Source: Nephrocerus scutellatus (taxonomy: Eukaryota > Arthropoda > Insecta > Diptera > Pipunculidae). From it: a stretch of 64,000 nucleotides of DNA. The number at the start of each line of letters is the position of its first letter. Position 1 is the first letter of the stretch. The notes beneath the pieces are model-generated. The model was given only the letters and a program-made list of their open reading frames with translations, had not been told where the DNA came from and ran no database searches. Below, piece after piece: positions 34,720 to 44,890 of this stretch. The position numbers and the translations under genes are program-made. The stretch is taken from the NCBI GenBank assembly GCA_947095585.1, contig OX352763.1, positions 117,717,908 through 117,781,907 on the forward strand, in the 5' to 3' direction.

Positions 34720-35790
34720 GCATGAGCAAAGAGTGCTCTTGCTTTTGCCAAAGCCGCCCCTTACAGTCAGCGTGAAGCTAAGCGCGTCAGATCAGAGGGC
34801 CAGTCGACACCAGCATCGGCTGCCAAGAAGGTCAGGGCAGGACCTACACATGATGTCCTCACTTTTATCCAAGCGGCTAGTGCTGTCAGGTTGGGTGTTG
34901 TCTCGACCAACTTGTCAACTAACTCCCTCACAACTGAGCAAATGGCTCCATTTCAAGAGGCGGTTATAGACTTCTCAATTGAGATTACCGATTGTGCCGT
35001 GTAGCCACATTTTATCGGCTCGCATCTCAAATCGGGTTGGCTATTCTTAATCTGCTCAGAGAGTGCTACTGCAAGGTGGGTGCGCTCGAATTTTGAGAGG
35101 GTTGGCTAAGCTTCATCTGCTCAGACAGTGCTACTGATGGGTGGATGCGCTCGAATTTTGAGAGGATTAGAGCTAAGAGTGATCTGAACGTGACGTTGGT
35201 GGAAGAGTGATCATTCCGTAAGCCACACATTGTCCGTGGGTTCTTTCCACAAAGTCTGCAGATCTCCTCAGAGAAGATTCTGGCAACAATCTCTCCACAA
35301 AATGCCGAGTTGCATGTCAATTCATGGATTATTGTACTGAGGAAGGAGAATGGTGCGCTCCCCCTCCTCGTACTGACGGTAGATGACGCCTCCGTGAAAT
35401 CGCTCAATACCTGTAAAGGTACTGTAAATTACAGCTTTGGCTAGGTTAAGCTTATCCTTAAGAGCACCGACAAGGTTTCAGCGTCTGGTCGCGGTACAGA
35501 GGGGAAGCTGGAAGTTCAGCGCCATTGGGCATACTAGTCCGGAAAAACCTCCGTTAAACATGCTGTAAGAACGAGCTCCTCGTTCATCAGTGCCGTTGCA
35601 GCTACTTCGACTTCAAGCAGCGCTACTGGGCATGTTGGTCCCTGCGGTTGTGACGGTGCTGGCAGCAGTACTGCGGCCGCTAGAAGTCGGGAGAAGGATA
35701 AGTCGGGTATAGACAGACCACTGGGTCTACCTAACCCGTCTGCTTTCCATAGGGGAAAGGGCCTTTAAAAAGCCCAATTACTCCGGCAAG
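34720..35790 (+). mobile_element. Degenerate ORF1 of a non-LTR retrotransposon (DUF4780-like)
   Basis: Translation in shifting frames gives AKAAPYSQREAKRVRSEGQS (about 34746), PTHDVLTFIQAASAVRLG (about 34840), LTTEQMAPFQEAVIDF (about 34930), a WLFLICSESATARWVRSNFE segment (about 35040), then later PLGLPNPSAFHRGKGPLKSP (about 35720). The middle resembles the DUF4780-type domain found in ORF1-like proteins of flies (from memory). A block of about 60 bp (CTGCTCAGAGAGTGCTACTG ... TCGAATTTTGAGAGG) is tandemly duplicated at 35053 and 35117. Stops and shifts make it dead. It would have been an RNA-binding companion of the RT. Confidence 0.6.
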
Positions 35791-35799
35791 CTATGTTAC

Positions 35800-36365
35800 A
35801 AGTACCACATATAACTTTTATATACAATATTACTGTGCCTAAATATCTGCAATGGTTTTTTGTAATTTCTTAATTCTGAAAAAATTCAATACAATACTTA
35901 TTCTTAAACAACTAAGTGAACAGATAACGCTGAAAATTGTACTACAAAAATATGTTTACTAAACTTAAAAACGCCATCTGTAGACGGATTATAAGTAGTA
36001 TTGTATATAAAATAATGTATATATAGGGAAATTATACCAGTAAGTTCTGGTATTTGCAAAGTGGTTTTTTATGTAAGAATGGAATCTTCTAGAAACTGTT
36101 GATTAAGTATAAATATACCAAAATTTATCATAGTAAAACATTTATTGGAATTATACAAAACTACTTGAAAAACTGAAAAGTAGACAGAGCTACCGCCCAT
36201 GTGAATACTATTGGTACAAGTGAATAATAAGTAATCACCAGTGTAAATGGGTGAACTTTGTGAATTAAAGTTCTAATTTCTGAATAAACGAGCTTGTGTT
36301 TTGCTTTTATTTGCAAAATACATTTACAAACTCTCAAGAAAGCCTTAATATCGTGACATTATGTT
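35800..36365 (+). repeat. Repeat 1, longest copy
   Basis: Contains every block of the family, including AATTCAATACAATACT, TTCTGGTATTTGC, AGAGCTACCGCCCATGTG, GAATAATAAGTAATCACCAG and AATAAACGAGCTTGTGTTTT, and ends near ATATCGTGACA. Its AATAAA-like signal followed by a G/T-rich stretch recalls an LTR polyadenylation region, but TG...CA ends are not clear. It lies on the far side of the ORF1 remnant, in the opposite orientation to the copy at 34170-34432. Confidence 0.65.
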
Positions 36366-36635
36366 GGAGTTTTCAACAAAACAAACAACAAACGTTAAAG
36401 TGAAAAATGTCCTTAATTTCGCAATTCGGCGTCCATCACATAAAACTGAGCCAATAGTCGCTCGCTGTGTTGCATAAATTTTCCTTTCGCTTTGTTGACT
36501 GAGTTTTCGCGAATTTCGCATTTATTCTCGACATTCTTCACCTTTTGTTCCAACAAATGGAGAGGACAAAGTTCGTCCGGGAGATCTCATAATAGTCTCG
36601 TCCGTCCGCGTAACCGTTTAATTGTAGAAATTAAA

Positions 36636-36748
36636 ATGTGTCAATTAAATTTGTTGCATTTGTTGCTTTTTGAAAATTTTGTGATAACTGCACAATTGAG
36701 TTGCGAGAAAGTTCCTTCGTCTAAGAGCGGGTGCCAGTTTCTTTGCAG
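36636..36748 (+). CDS. Candidate first coding exon with signal peptide
   Basis: ATG in a favourable context (TTAAAATG) opens a 37-codon stretch, MCQLNLLHLLLFENFVITAQ and onward, that looks like a signal peptide. A short Cys-containing region follows and ends at CAG|GTATGT, a good splice donor (GT at 36749). The exon ends with two bases of a codon. Upstream is a stop-free leader with a TATA-like GCATAAATTT at about 36472. If real, it would encode a secreted protein, but no downstream exon was identified and the family is unknown. A chance ORF is the main alternative. Confidence 0.28.
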
Positions 36749-36789
36749 GTATGTGCCAATGACATTGCATCACCAACACAACAATTAAG

Positions 36790-38445
36790 ACAAAGGCGCG
36801 TTGATTGAAATACACTTTTCCTTTTTAGTTTGTTCGTCTTTCGAACAATTGCTGGGAGCACAAAGTATCAACAAATGAAGCTCTTAGCTGGATGGGAGGT
36901 ATCAGTCATCATTTAGAAACTCATTCCTTTATACTTAAGTATGTATGTTAGAAGGATTCCTTATCTGAAATCTATCGGAACACAAAGCTGTTGTTTACAT
37001 CAAATGTATTTGTTCTTCAGCGAATTTTGTGCCTATTCTTTGCTTTGAGGTTCTTAACTTGAAGCCTTATTCTAACCCACATTAAATGTAGGAATGCCCT
37101 TAATATTTTAAGGGTGTCTTTCTTTACGTGTGAAGGTGCAATCTTTTTGTGTCTTTTTAGGCCTCTGCCTGAGAAAGTGACCTTTTTGGTGGTGGATATG
37201 AAAAATTTTAAAGAAAACGACTCATATAGAACTGGTTGGTGGTACTGGTATTGTACGTAATATAGGAACTTGTCCCATTTTGCAAATACTCTTCATAAAA
37301 ATTACTTTGCTGATTGCAAAAAGAGATTTTTTTTATCTGATTATTGCGGAAATTTTAACTGAAACATAATGGCAGTGATTCCAAATCATTTTCCCTGATT
37401 ACATTTACACAAAGAAACAACTTAAAAGACAATTTCCATTGCTCGTTTTATGGAAAACCATTAATAGATTGACGATATTTTAGGAAGAAAGGTGGTGCAA
37501 AGCCGCTTGCTTTTAATGGCTCTCAAACTTACTCTGAAGATCCCTTTGACATTCTTATATTAAAGGATATCCAATAAATTGTTATCCTTTTTCATTCTAA
37601 ATGCGAATGCGCGATTCATTTACTTGTTATACTCTTTTTATTGTGTCAAGTCAACAACATATTTTGTATTCTTTCAATTTCAATGGCAAGTTCTTTAAGA
37701 AGAACCCCTGATTGTCCTTGCTTGAAGTGGAACATTAAGTTTCTTCCAATTTTTATTTCAAGCAAGAAATAATGCAACGTGCCGAGTCGTTGAATTTTTT
37801 TGTAACATCGTAGTCCTCTTCAAATTCCTCAAACTTCGTTCCTCTTCAGAAAGTGTCAATTCACATCGTTAGAGCTGCCAATTGGTAAAATGAATACCTC
37901 AAATTAATTGACTCTTGACTGCATTTTCAAAAGAGAAATCACAGCTTGGTATCTTTAAGAGGATTCCAATTCTATATCAGAACCAATAACCCATAGAACA
38001 CAAAGCGAAGAAAGTAGGACATTCCAAAATTTTTGTGTATTTCGTCGTGCCACGTGGTTAAGGACAGTTTCATGCAGTGTTCTTTTTCGCTTGACTGCAA
38101 TCTTTATTCAGAAACCATTTTCCTACTTCTTGCCAATGGAAATTTGTATAGAAGTTGGGTTGTTATTTCGTTTCAAGTTTCATCTTCAACTGACCAAGCA
38201 AACGCAAGACCATTCTAAGGCTATAAGGCCACGCACTTACCGATGAGCGGCTGAGCGATTGAGCGACGCAAAAATAAATTCGTAGGGTTGTGGCCATGTA
38301 GTTGGTGGTTGGCGATTTTGATAAGCGATAGAGCGATTCAATTTCTTTTTTAATTTTTTAATTTATCGCTAAGAAGATGGCAAAATAAGCTCTGAATGCT
38401 TCATTGCAAGATTTGCAGATAACGAACGTGTGAAATAAAAGAATG
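36790..38445. other. Unassigned sequence
   Basis: Would be intronic if the exon at 36636-36748 is real. Near 38250-38345 GAGCGATT is repeated several times. No other signal found. Confidence 0.4.
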
Positions 38446-38449
38446 CTTG

Positions 38450-38995
38450 TTCCTTCCGAGTCCATCATATGACCAGCTCAGTGGAACCATAACATTGTAT
38501 TGTGATTAGAAGTGTACATCTGTGCGAGATTTTAAATCAATTGAATGACGGCAAGTGCATCAAAATAGACTTGCAAAATTTGACACAGACAAATCTTTGA
38601 GGCTTCTGCAGCACAAGTCCATCATCTAAATAGTTAATTTGCTTCACAACATTGCATTGTCATGAGGACTACATGTTTGTGCAAAATTGCAACTCAATTG
38701 GACAATGGAAAGTTGATGTAAATGGAATTGCAAAATTTGCAGCTAAGAAACAGGTGAACCCAAAAAACTGCGTGTATCTTCAGAGTCCATTATCAGACCA
38801 GCTCAGTGGAACCAAAGTATTGTTATATAAGTAATACTACACATGTTTGCAAAACTTTAATTCGATTGGATAACGAGAAGTATGTCAAAATAGGGTTGCA
38901 AAATTATAGAACCCAAAATATATGAAGCTTCAAAATGACAAGTCCATCGACGGAAAAATTTATTTGTAAAATAACATCGCATTGTCACGGAACTG
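38450..38995. repeat. Tandem repeat, ~163-bp unit, about 3 copies
   Basis: A block running ACATTGTATTGT / ACATTGCATTGTC, then ACATGTTTGTGCAAAATT, CAATTGGACAATGGAAAG and TTGCAAAATTTG, starts near 38489, 38651 and 38816, with the beginning of a fourth at 38973. GACCAGCTCAGTGGAACC occurs at 38471 and 38798. The units are diverged and noncoding. A family A element begins directly after. Confidence 0.7.
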
Positions 38996-39004
38996 ATAAA
39001 AATA

Positions 39005-40235
39005 AGATTATACCAAGCAATTCATGAAATAATAGTGCAAGTATGGCAGGAAGAAGCGATGCCAGAAGACTGGCGAAGAGGCATCCCATATCATAAGAAG
39101 GGAGATATCACAAAATGCAGCAATTATCGTGGTATAACGTTGTTGAGTACCTCGCATAAGGTTTTCTTCTCTATCCTTCAAGACAGGATATCCCCATACG
39201 CTAAAGTCATCATTGATCCATACCAGTGTAGCTTCATCCCAGGCAAATCAACAACTGATAAGATTTACACCCTTAGGCAGGTGATGGAAAAATGTCTAGA
39301 GTTTCAAAACTCACTACACCATCTTTTTATAGACTTTAAAGCCATATCCAGAGTAGAACTTTAAAAAGCCATGAGAGAGTTCGGCATCCCAAATAAACTG
39401 ACAAGACTATGTAGGTTGACCATGACCAATGTTATAAGCCATAATAAGGGTTGGACTGGCCTGCGTCCTCTTCGACATGGCGTTGGAGAAAGTGATCCGA
39501 GACTCTGACGTAACGGCGATGGGAACAATCCTCTAAAGTTCATTCAAATACTGGCTTACGCAGACGATATTGACATAGTTGGTAGAAACCCAAGAGCTGT
39601 ACAGGAAGCTTCCATCCAGATCGAGCAGGCGGCACTAAATCTGGGGCCGCACATAAATGAAAGCAAAACAAAGTACATAGTGACCACTTCTGTGACTAGA
39701 AAATCCAACATTGGTCCCGCAATTCAAATAGTGGAGCGCGAATTTGAAGAAGTACAATCCTTTTACTATCTCGGGTCAACTGTAGCAGCCGATAACAGCA
39801 CGGAACCAGAAATACGCGCACGGTTGCTTAAAGCCAACAAAGCCCACTTTAGTCTGTCAAGACTCTTTAAATCCATGACCTTAACCATAACATCCAAGCT
39901 GCTGATATATAAGACAATGGTCATAACAGTATTTACATATGGATCTTAGCAAAAAGCATTCTAACCTCTTAGCCGCGTTCGAGTGAAAAGTCATACGGAG
40001 AATTGTTGGCCCCATAGGTCGGAGACTCTAAAATGATGACATCCACGAGCGTTACCGCGATGTCGACATCGTGAAGAGAATTAAGCTCGGCAGGCTCAGC
40101 TCGCATGAGCGAAGAAGATCCTGGTCGGAAAGTCCTTTGCGGTAGGATTTATGGAACACGACAGCGAGGCCGGCCAAGCCTACCCTGGAAGGATGGCGTA
40201 GACCAGGACGGACAGAGTTTAGGGATGCCAAACTC
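39005..40235 (+). mobile_element. Family A (RTE-like) RT domain, best preserved copy
   Basis: Starts within the pre-RT region: VQVWQEEAMPEDWRRGIP (about 39035), KKGDITKCSNYRGITLLST (about 39095), FIPGKSTTDKIYTLRQVMEK (about 39235) and LFIDFKAISRVEL (first catalytic Asp, about 39325). After a shift come ILAYADDIDIVGRN with an intact catalytic box (about 39548), NESKTKYIV (about 39655), YLGSTVAADNS (about 39765), FSLSRLFKSMTLTITSKLL (about 39850), VFTYGS (about 39930), and a shifted tail with ARMSEEDPGRKVLCGRIYGT. Endonuclease and 3' tail are missing. The 109- and 89-codon intact stretches make it younger-looking than its relatives, but stops remain. Confidence 0.85.
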
Positions 40236-40270
40236 CATCTTAGCTTAAAATTTTAAATTAATTATTAATA

Positions 40271-40563
40271 ATAATAATAATATTCGGCGCGACAGACCAT
40301 TGCGGTCCAAGGCCTAACTTCTCGCGACCATTTGTGCTGCGCATGTTAATTTTTGGACACAAATGGAAGGGACCTACAATTTAAGGCCGGATCCGAACGG
40401 CGAATTGAGAAGCTTCTCGTGACAAGGTATAACCTCTCGGAACGTTTGTCTCCCATTCGCGAGAGGTGGAACACAGTGAAAAATACTTTTGGTGTTGCTG
40501 GGATTCGAACCTGAACCTCCTGCTCAGCAGCCGTGTGCACTTCCACTGAGCCACGGCGCCCAC
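40271..40563 (-). mobile_element. tRNA-derived SINE, full-length copy 1 with 16-bp target duplication
   Basis: On the minus strand the element begins GTGGGCGCCG and has box A TGGCTCAGTGG (40553-40543) and box B GGTTCGAATCC (40511-40501), so the head is tRNA-like. The body has CGAGAGG, GCTTCTCAATTCGCCG, ACAAATGGTCGCGAGAAG and GGACCGCAATGGTCTG. It ends in an (ATT)n tail. AAATTAATTATTAATA occurs perfectly on both sides (40255-40270 and 40564-40579), a target-site duplication of L1/RTE-like retroposition. It needs an RT from elsewhere. Other copies are at 12528, 53519 and 61752. The tRNA of origin is not clear. Confidence 0.9.
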
Positions 40564-40579
40564 AAATTAATTATTAATA

Positions 40580-41855
40580 TATAATTAATAATTAATTACT
40601 CTTCAGTAGGTAGCTTATTTAGATTTTCTCTTTCATTAAAAATCCCCAAGAATTAAGTCAAACTCTTTGACTTTGGACTCTCCCTAAATTGTTTAGGTCA
40701 CCTTGCATTAAACCACGAACTTAATCTTTTAGTGAGTGACTACTTCCGTGTCAGCCTTATAAGTTAATCCAAAAGTTTGGCAAATAACTGTCCTGTCGTA
40801 TTTGAGATACGATAAATGCTTTATTTATTCAATGTCAGCTGTTAAGCCAAAATAATAGATTGACATTAACTTATGGAGATTTCAGTGCATCAGGACAGAT
40901 AGCTGCATTTCTTTGTTCCAAATGGAAAGATATTTTTAGAAAATTTCTTCAATTCAATCCTGCCAATTTTCAATCACATGAGCGGCTATAAACTTAAATA
41001 TTTATTCATATTTTGTTTTTCTAGCGAAACGATTTAATTTTTTTTTTATTTTATGACCCAACGGATATGTTTTTTTGTCCTGCTAAGCAGATGAAATAAA
41101 GTAATCACTTGCACTTTTTTTTTCAATGAAAAGGTAAATGAAAAATTCCAATAGCCACACTCAAGATATGCAAAAAAAATCATCATCATCCGTCAGTGAT
41201 TCACAAACTGATTCAGCATTGATCGACAGACAGACGTAAATGCTTTAAACAAATTTACATTTTTCGCGTCTGCACTTTAGATGTTTTCGTTTTATTTAAT
41301 TACCGTAAACAAATGCATTAACCGTTTAGATATTAATCTTGTTTACATCTGTTTAAGCCATAAAAAGCAGAAGCAGAAAGTTATCTTTTTTTTCTGAGAC
41401 TTTGAGTTCTTGCTGAAGCGATGGCTATTTGTTTAACGTTTAGTGAAGGTGGTGAAAAAATATTAGATCAATATTACATACATATATACGTACTCATAGA
41501 TTATGCCAAATCATCTTGAGAATAAAGATGTCTGAGGTGTCTTGGAACATTCTGCTCGCAGATAGACGCAACCAAATCTTGATCTTGAAAGGCTCGCATT
41601 ACCATTAGAAAATAAGCTTTACTATCGAAAGTACCAATGGATTGGTGACATCTTAAGACAACAAGCCAACAACCTGGCAATCATTTAAATTAAATTTCAA
41701 CGGAAAGAATAAAAATACAATAAACACATTAGTGTAGTAATTGCAGAATATGTCTCGCGCTCATGTATGTACTAAAAATACGAGCCAAAAATTATGCAAT
41801 GCTTTTTCGTGAATGTGACTGTGAATGGAGATATGATTTTACAAAATGTAGGCTT
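40580..41855. other. Unassigned AT-rich sequence
   Basis: No gene or repeat recognised. T-rich and A-rich runs near 41040-41130. Confidence 0.45.
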
Positions 41856-41859
41856 GCAA

Positions 41860-42135
41860 ATTTTGCAAATAAAAACACAATACAAGTTCTTTAATTCACA
41901 AATTACAAATTTAATAAACAAATAACAAAAGTTCAGAAATTTACACTAGTGATTACTTATTATTCACTTATAATAAAATTTATTCATATAGGCGCGAGCT
42001 CAATTTACCTTTTAACTATCCAAATAATAAGCGATAAAATTGCTGTACTAATAACTAATCAACAGTTTAGAGAATGTTCATTTTTATATAAGTTACGTAA
42101 AGAACCATCTAGAGAAAGTACCAAAAAATACTGGT
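41860..42135 (-). repeat. Repeat 1 copy, minus strand
   Basis: Read on the minus strand it holds CCAGTATTTTTTGGT, AGCTCGCGCCTATATGAA, GAATAATAAGTAATCACTAG and GAACTTGTATTGTGTTTTTA then TTTGCAAAAT. A mariner-like fragment begins right beside it. Confidence 0.65.
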
Positions 42136-42139
42136 ATAA

Positions 42140-42425
42140 TTTTTCTATGGGGGTCGGCGGCGATCAAAGTGTTACTTAATCAAAAGGCTGTGATTTCGTC
42201 ATTTATGACGAACAGGGACCATCTGACAGCACCATCACATAAAGCTCGTTTGACACAACAATTTGTACGAAATCTCGTTCCAAATTACATTTCTTCGCAA
42301 CAGTCCCCTCCATACTCACCAAACGTGAATCCAATGGACTTTTCCATATGGTCCATTTTGGAGGCCAAGGTGTTGACAAAAAGATATGAAAGTGTGGACG
42401 CATTGACGACAGCTCTTCATAGATA
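42140..42425 (+). mobile_element. mariner-like transposase C-terminal fragment
   Basis: The translation HKARLTQQFVRNLVPNYISS, then PPYSPNVNPMDFSIWSILEA and KVLTKRYESVDAL, is the C-terminal catalytic region of a mariner/Tc1-type transposase. In the usual SPDLNPMDF motif the catalytic Asp is replaced by Asn here (SPNVNPMDF). The preceding QQDGAPAHKA part is degraded (TAPSHKA), and everything N-terminal is gone. It is a different lineage from the transposases at 9.3, 15.2 and 21 kb. Confidence 0.82.
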
Positions 42426-42482
42426 AAGGACTCCGTAGGCACCTATTTACGAACGTGTGTAATCCTTTTGTGATAGTAGCGG

Positions 42483-42900
42483 TCACCTTTCAAGTGCTGC
42501 AACATATGCCTGCCTATCCACATTTGTTGTCATTTGGTGCAGCTCCATAGTCCTGTGTGAGAGTAAACAAACGTCGTCAGCGTTGTCCAGATGTTTGAGT
42601 TGAGATGTAAGAGCCCAACGAATTCCTCCGTTTCCAGTAGATAAAGCTGCGCGAAGTACATCGCTAATCACCAACAAAAAAAGTATCGGCGATAGAATGC
42701 AACCTTGTCGTACCCCACTTAGGATCTCAAATTCCTGTGACAGCTTTCCTCTATGCAGCAAATGACATTTAGAGCCATCATAGGTGACTTAAATATTAGC
42801 TATTTGTTTATCGGGTATACCTCTCCTGCGCAAGGCGAGCCAGATAAACTGTCTGTTGACACTGTCTAACGCCTTCTCAAAATCGATGAAGTGTAAGACA
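42483..42900 (-). mobile_element. Family B retrotransposon RT fragment
   Basis: On the minus strand from 42900: LHFIDFEKALDSVNRQFIWL (first catalytic Asp), RRRGIPDKQIANI, a stop, YDGSKCHLLHRGKLSQEFEI, LSGVRQGCILSPILFLLVIS, then HLDNADDVCLLSH, where the Tyr of the YADD box is Asn, and LHQMTTNVDRQA. One stop and one shift at most, so this copy is fairly well preserved, but only about 140 residues remain. Confidence 0.85.
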
Positions 42901-42904
42901 AATA

Positions 42905-43225
42905 GATAGAGGGAATAAAATTATATTTCGACCACATAAGAGCGAAAGAGGCTTTACAACTCAAGAAAAAAGAACTAAGAATCTTATGTGAGCACTTAAA
43001 GGACATTATAAATGCAATTACCACTGGTATGAAATGGGAACCAGTAGCAAAGAGTCCTGCAGATACTGCAATGAAGAAAATGAGACAATGGAACACCTCC
43101 TAGTAGATTGTCTGACCATAATACAAAAGAGTACTATAGGCAAACCTACCATAAAGGAAGTAGATAACGGAAAACGTTAACCAAAGTAGTAGTTGAGTTA
43201 ATTAAAGAACTAGAAAACTTCTAGG
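42905..43225 (+). mobile_element. Family C-type retrotransposon C-terminus
   Basis: DHIRAKEALQLKKKELRILC, then after a +1 shift GHYKCNYHWYEMGTSSKESC and CRYCNEENETMEHLLVDC (about 43055-43110). This is the C-x2-C-x(n)-H-x4-C knuckle that ends RNase H-bearing R1/I/LOA-type ORF2. It abuts the family B fragment on the opposite strand. Confidence 0.7.
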
Positions 43226-44225
43226 CTCGAAAAATACGGGTGCCTAAAAGATTCACACAGGTCGGGATGCAAGTGGCTTGCACACACCGCTATCTCAACG
43301 TATCGCAAGAAAATGTTCTTTTTTTCCACACAACATTACAGTTTCCTCGTTATAAATTCCATCCCATCGTCAGGACGATAATCACCCACCCGTTCAATTC
43401 CATTGTACTCTGTATAGGATTTCAAGCAAACTTGTCTCTTGTTCCTTCGCCGTTCAGGTTGCTGTCTGTCTACTGCTGTCAGAAATGTCTTACATAACGC
43501 TCATCCTCTGTTCAGTCTCCAATTACCAACGCAATTACGTTAAATAGTAACAAATAGTTGTGTACTTTCATTGTCGTGTCGTCTCCAGTCAGTTCGCAGT
43601 CTGCTTTAGCGTGGAACAAAGGCCAAAACAACATCCTTTCTTAGCCCATTATTGCCATGTTAAATCCATCCGGGTTAACAAAGCGACTTGTCAACTAGGA
43701 GATAATACATAGAGGGTATTTGAATATCCACACAAACCAGATTTACCAAAGCACTTGTGTCTATGACAGGAATAAACAACTATAATAATGACATCACGTG
43801 GAAAATGTGGTCTCTTTATCTTCTTCCAATATCTACTGGCTGTCCTTGATATGGACTTCAATATAAATTAACCGAATACCAGTAGATTTTTAGTGTAAAT
43901 CAATATAAAAGCTGATTACCTTGACCCACCCCTCCTTCCTTAATCAAAATGCTATTTATCTTGACTTGTTGATAACTCCACAAATGGAATACAATACTCA
44001 TGATCCTTAAATAGGAGATTTATCAGACATGTAATTGATCTGTACGTGAGCCAATTTTATTTTATACAGAGACAACTGCGTTTACTTGACATTGAAGATG
44101 AGATTTTATTTCCAGTAGAGTAGAGACGAAGAGAGAAGTACCTTTTCTTTTAAATCACAAATCAACACCGTTAAAGTACTCGGAAGTACACTAGATAGAG
44201 TTCAGAATTTTTACTTCTAAAAAAA
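43226..44225. other. Unassigned sequence
   Basis: No signature recognised. An 85-codon plus-strand frame at 43240-43497 has no known relatives that I can see. Confidence 0.45.
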
Positions 44226-44230
44226 TCTTA

Positions 44231-44290
44231 CAGTAGAGACTCGGTAATTCGAACTAAATAGCGACCTAACCGCATTCAAATTGTAGAGCG
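44231..44290 (+). mobile_element. pogo/Tigger-like terminal fragment
   Basis: Following TA, CAGTAGAGACTCGGTAATTC then GAACTAAATAG resembles a pogo-type terminal repeat and is close in form to the terminus at 18688. No opposite terminus was found in the following kilobase. Confidence 0.35.
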
Positions 44291-44548
44291 ATTTTTGATT
44301 TTTGCTGCAGAAGCTTTTTTTGTTGTTTTGACTTCGGTTTTCAATAAAAACAAACCATTTATTATAAAAATCATAGTTAATATTTTTAAAAAAAGAAGAG
44401 AAAATTAAAACTCTGATAAAAAAAACTTGAAATTTTCGTATACTTCACTGAGCTGGAGCTGAAAAGAACAAATATACTTGTCAAGATGCAGCTGCAGCTG
44501 GCTTCAAACTGATCAATGAAGAAATAAAGGTATTTTGGAATCAGATGG

Positions 44549-44593
44549 CCAGCACCGGAACCTGGTTGTTGAGGCAAATATGATGATGATGAC
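44549..44593 (+). mobile_element. Family A (RTE-like) 3' end scrap
   Basis: CCAGCACCGGAACCTGGTTG followed by TTGAGGCAAATATGATGATG matches the last 45 bp of the element ending near 25950 (CCAGGATCGGACCCCGGTTG ... AAATATGATGATAATG). It ends in the (ATG)n tail typical of this family. Confidence 0.6.
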
Positions 44594-44866
44594 ACTTCCA
44601 AATCATCTTTCTTGGTCAGACCGCGAACTTTTCCATCCAACTTTGTACTGAAAACTGTATCTACGTACTCCACAAGACACAGACAGGAAAAAGTTCAAAT
44701 TACAGAGTTGCAACTCTATAGTGGACGGGAAAAACAGTACAGTAGTACATCCCCATTTCGATAGAGTGAAATAACAAGCATAAAATACTGAGTCTAAAAA
44801 GTACTGCTCTTCCCGCGCTCATCCTAAAATTTTGACAATAATTCAAATTACAAGTAAGCTAATTTC

Positions 44867-44890
44867 AAAAAAAAAAAAAAAAAAAAAAAA
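44867..44890. repeat. Poly(A) run
   Basis: Twenty-four A on the plus strand, immediately beside the C-terminal end of a minus-strand retrotransposon. The strand is wrong for that element's own tail, so it may belong to a plus-strand insertion. Confidence 0.9.

Noticed and set aside
40501..40563. Functional tRNA gene on the minus strand
   Set aside because: It is the head of a SINE with body, tail and target-site duplication.
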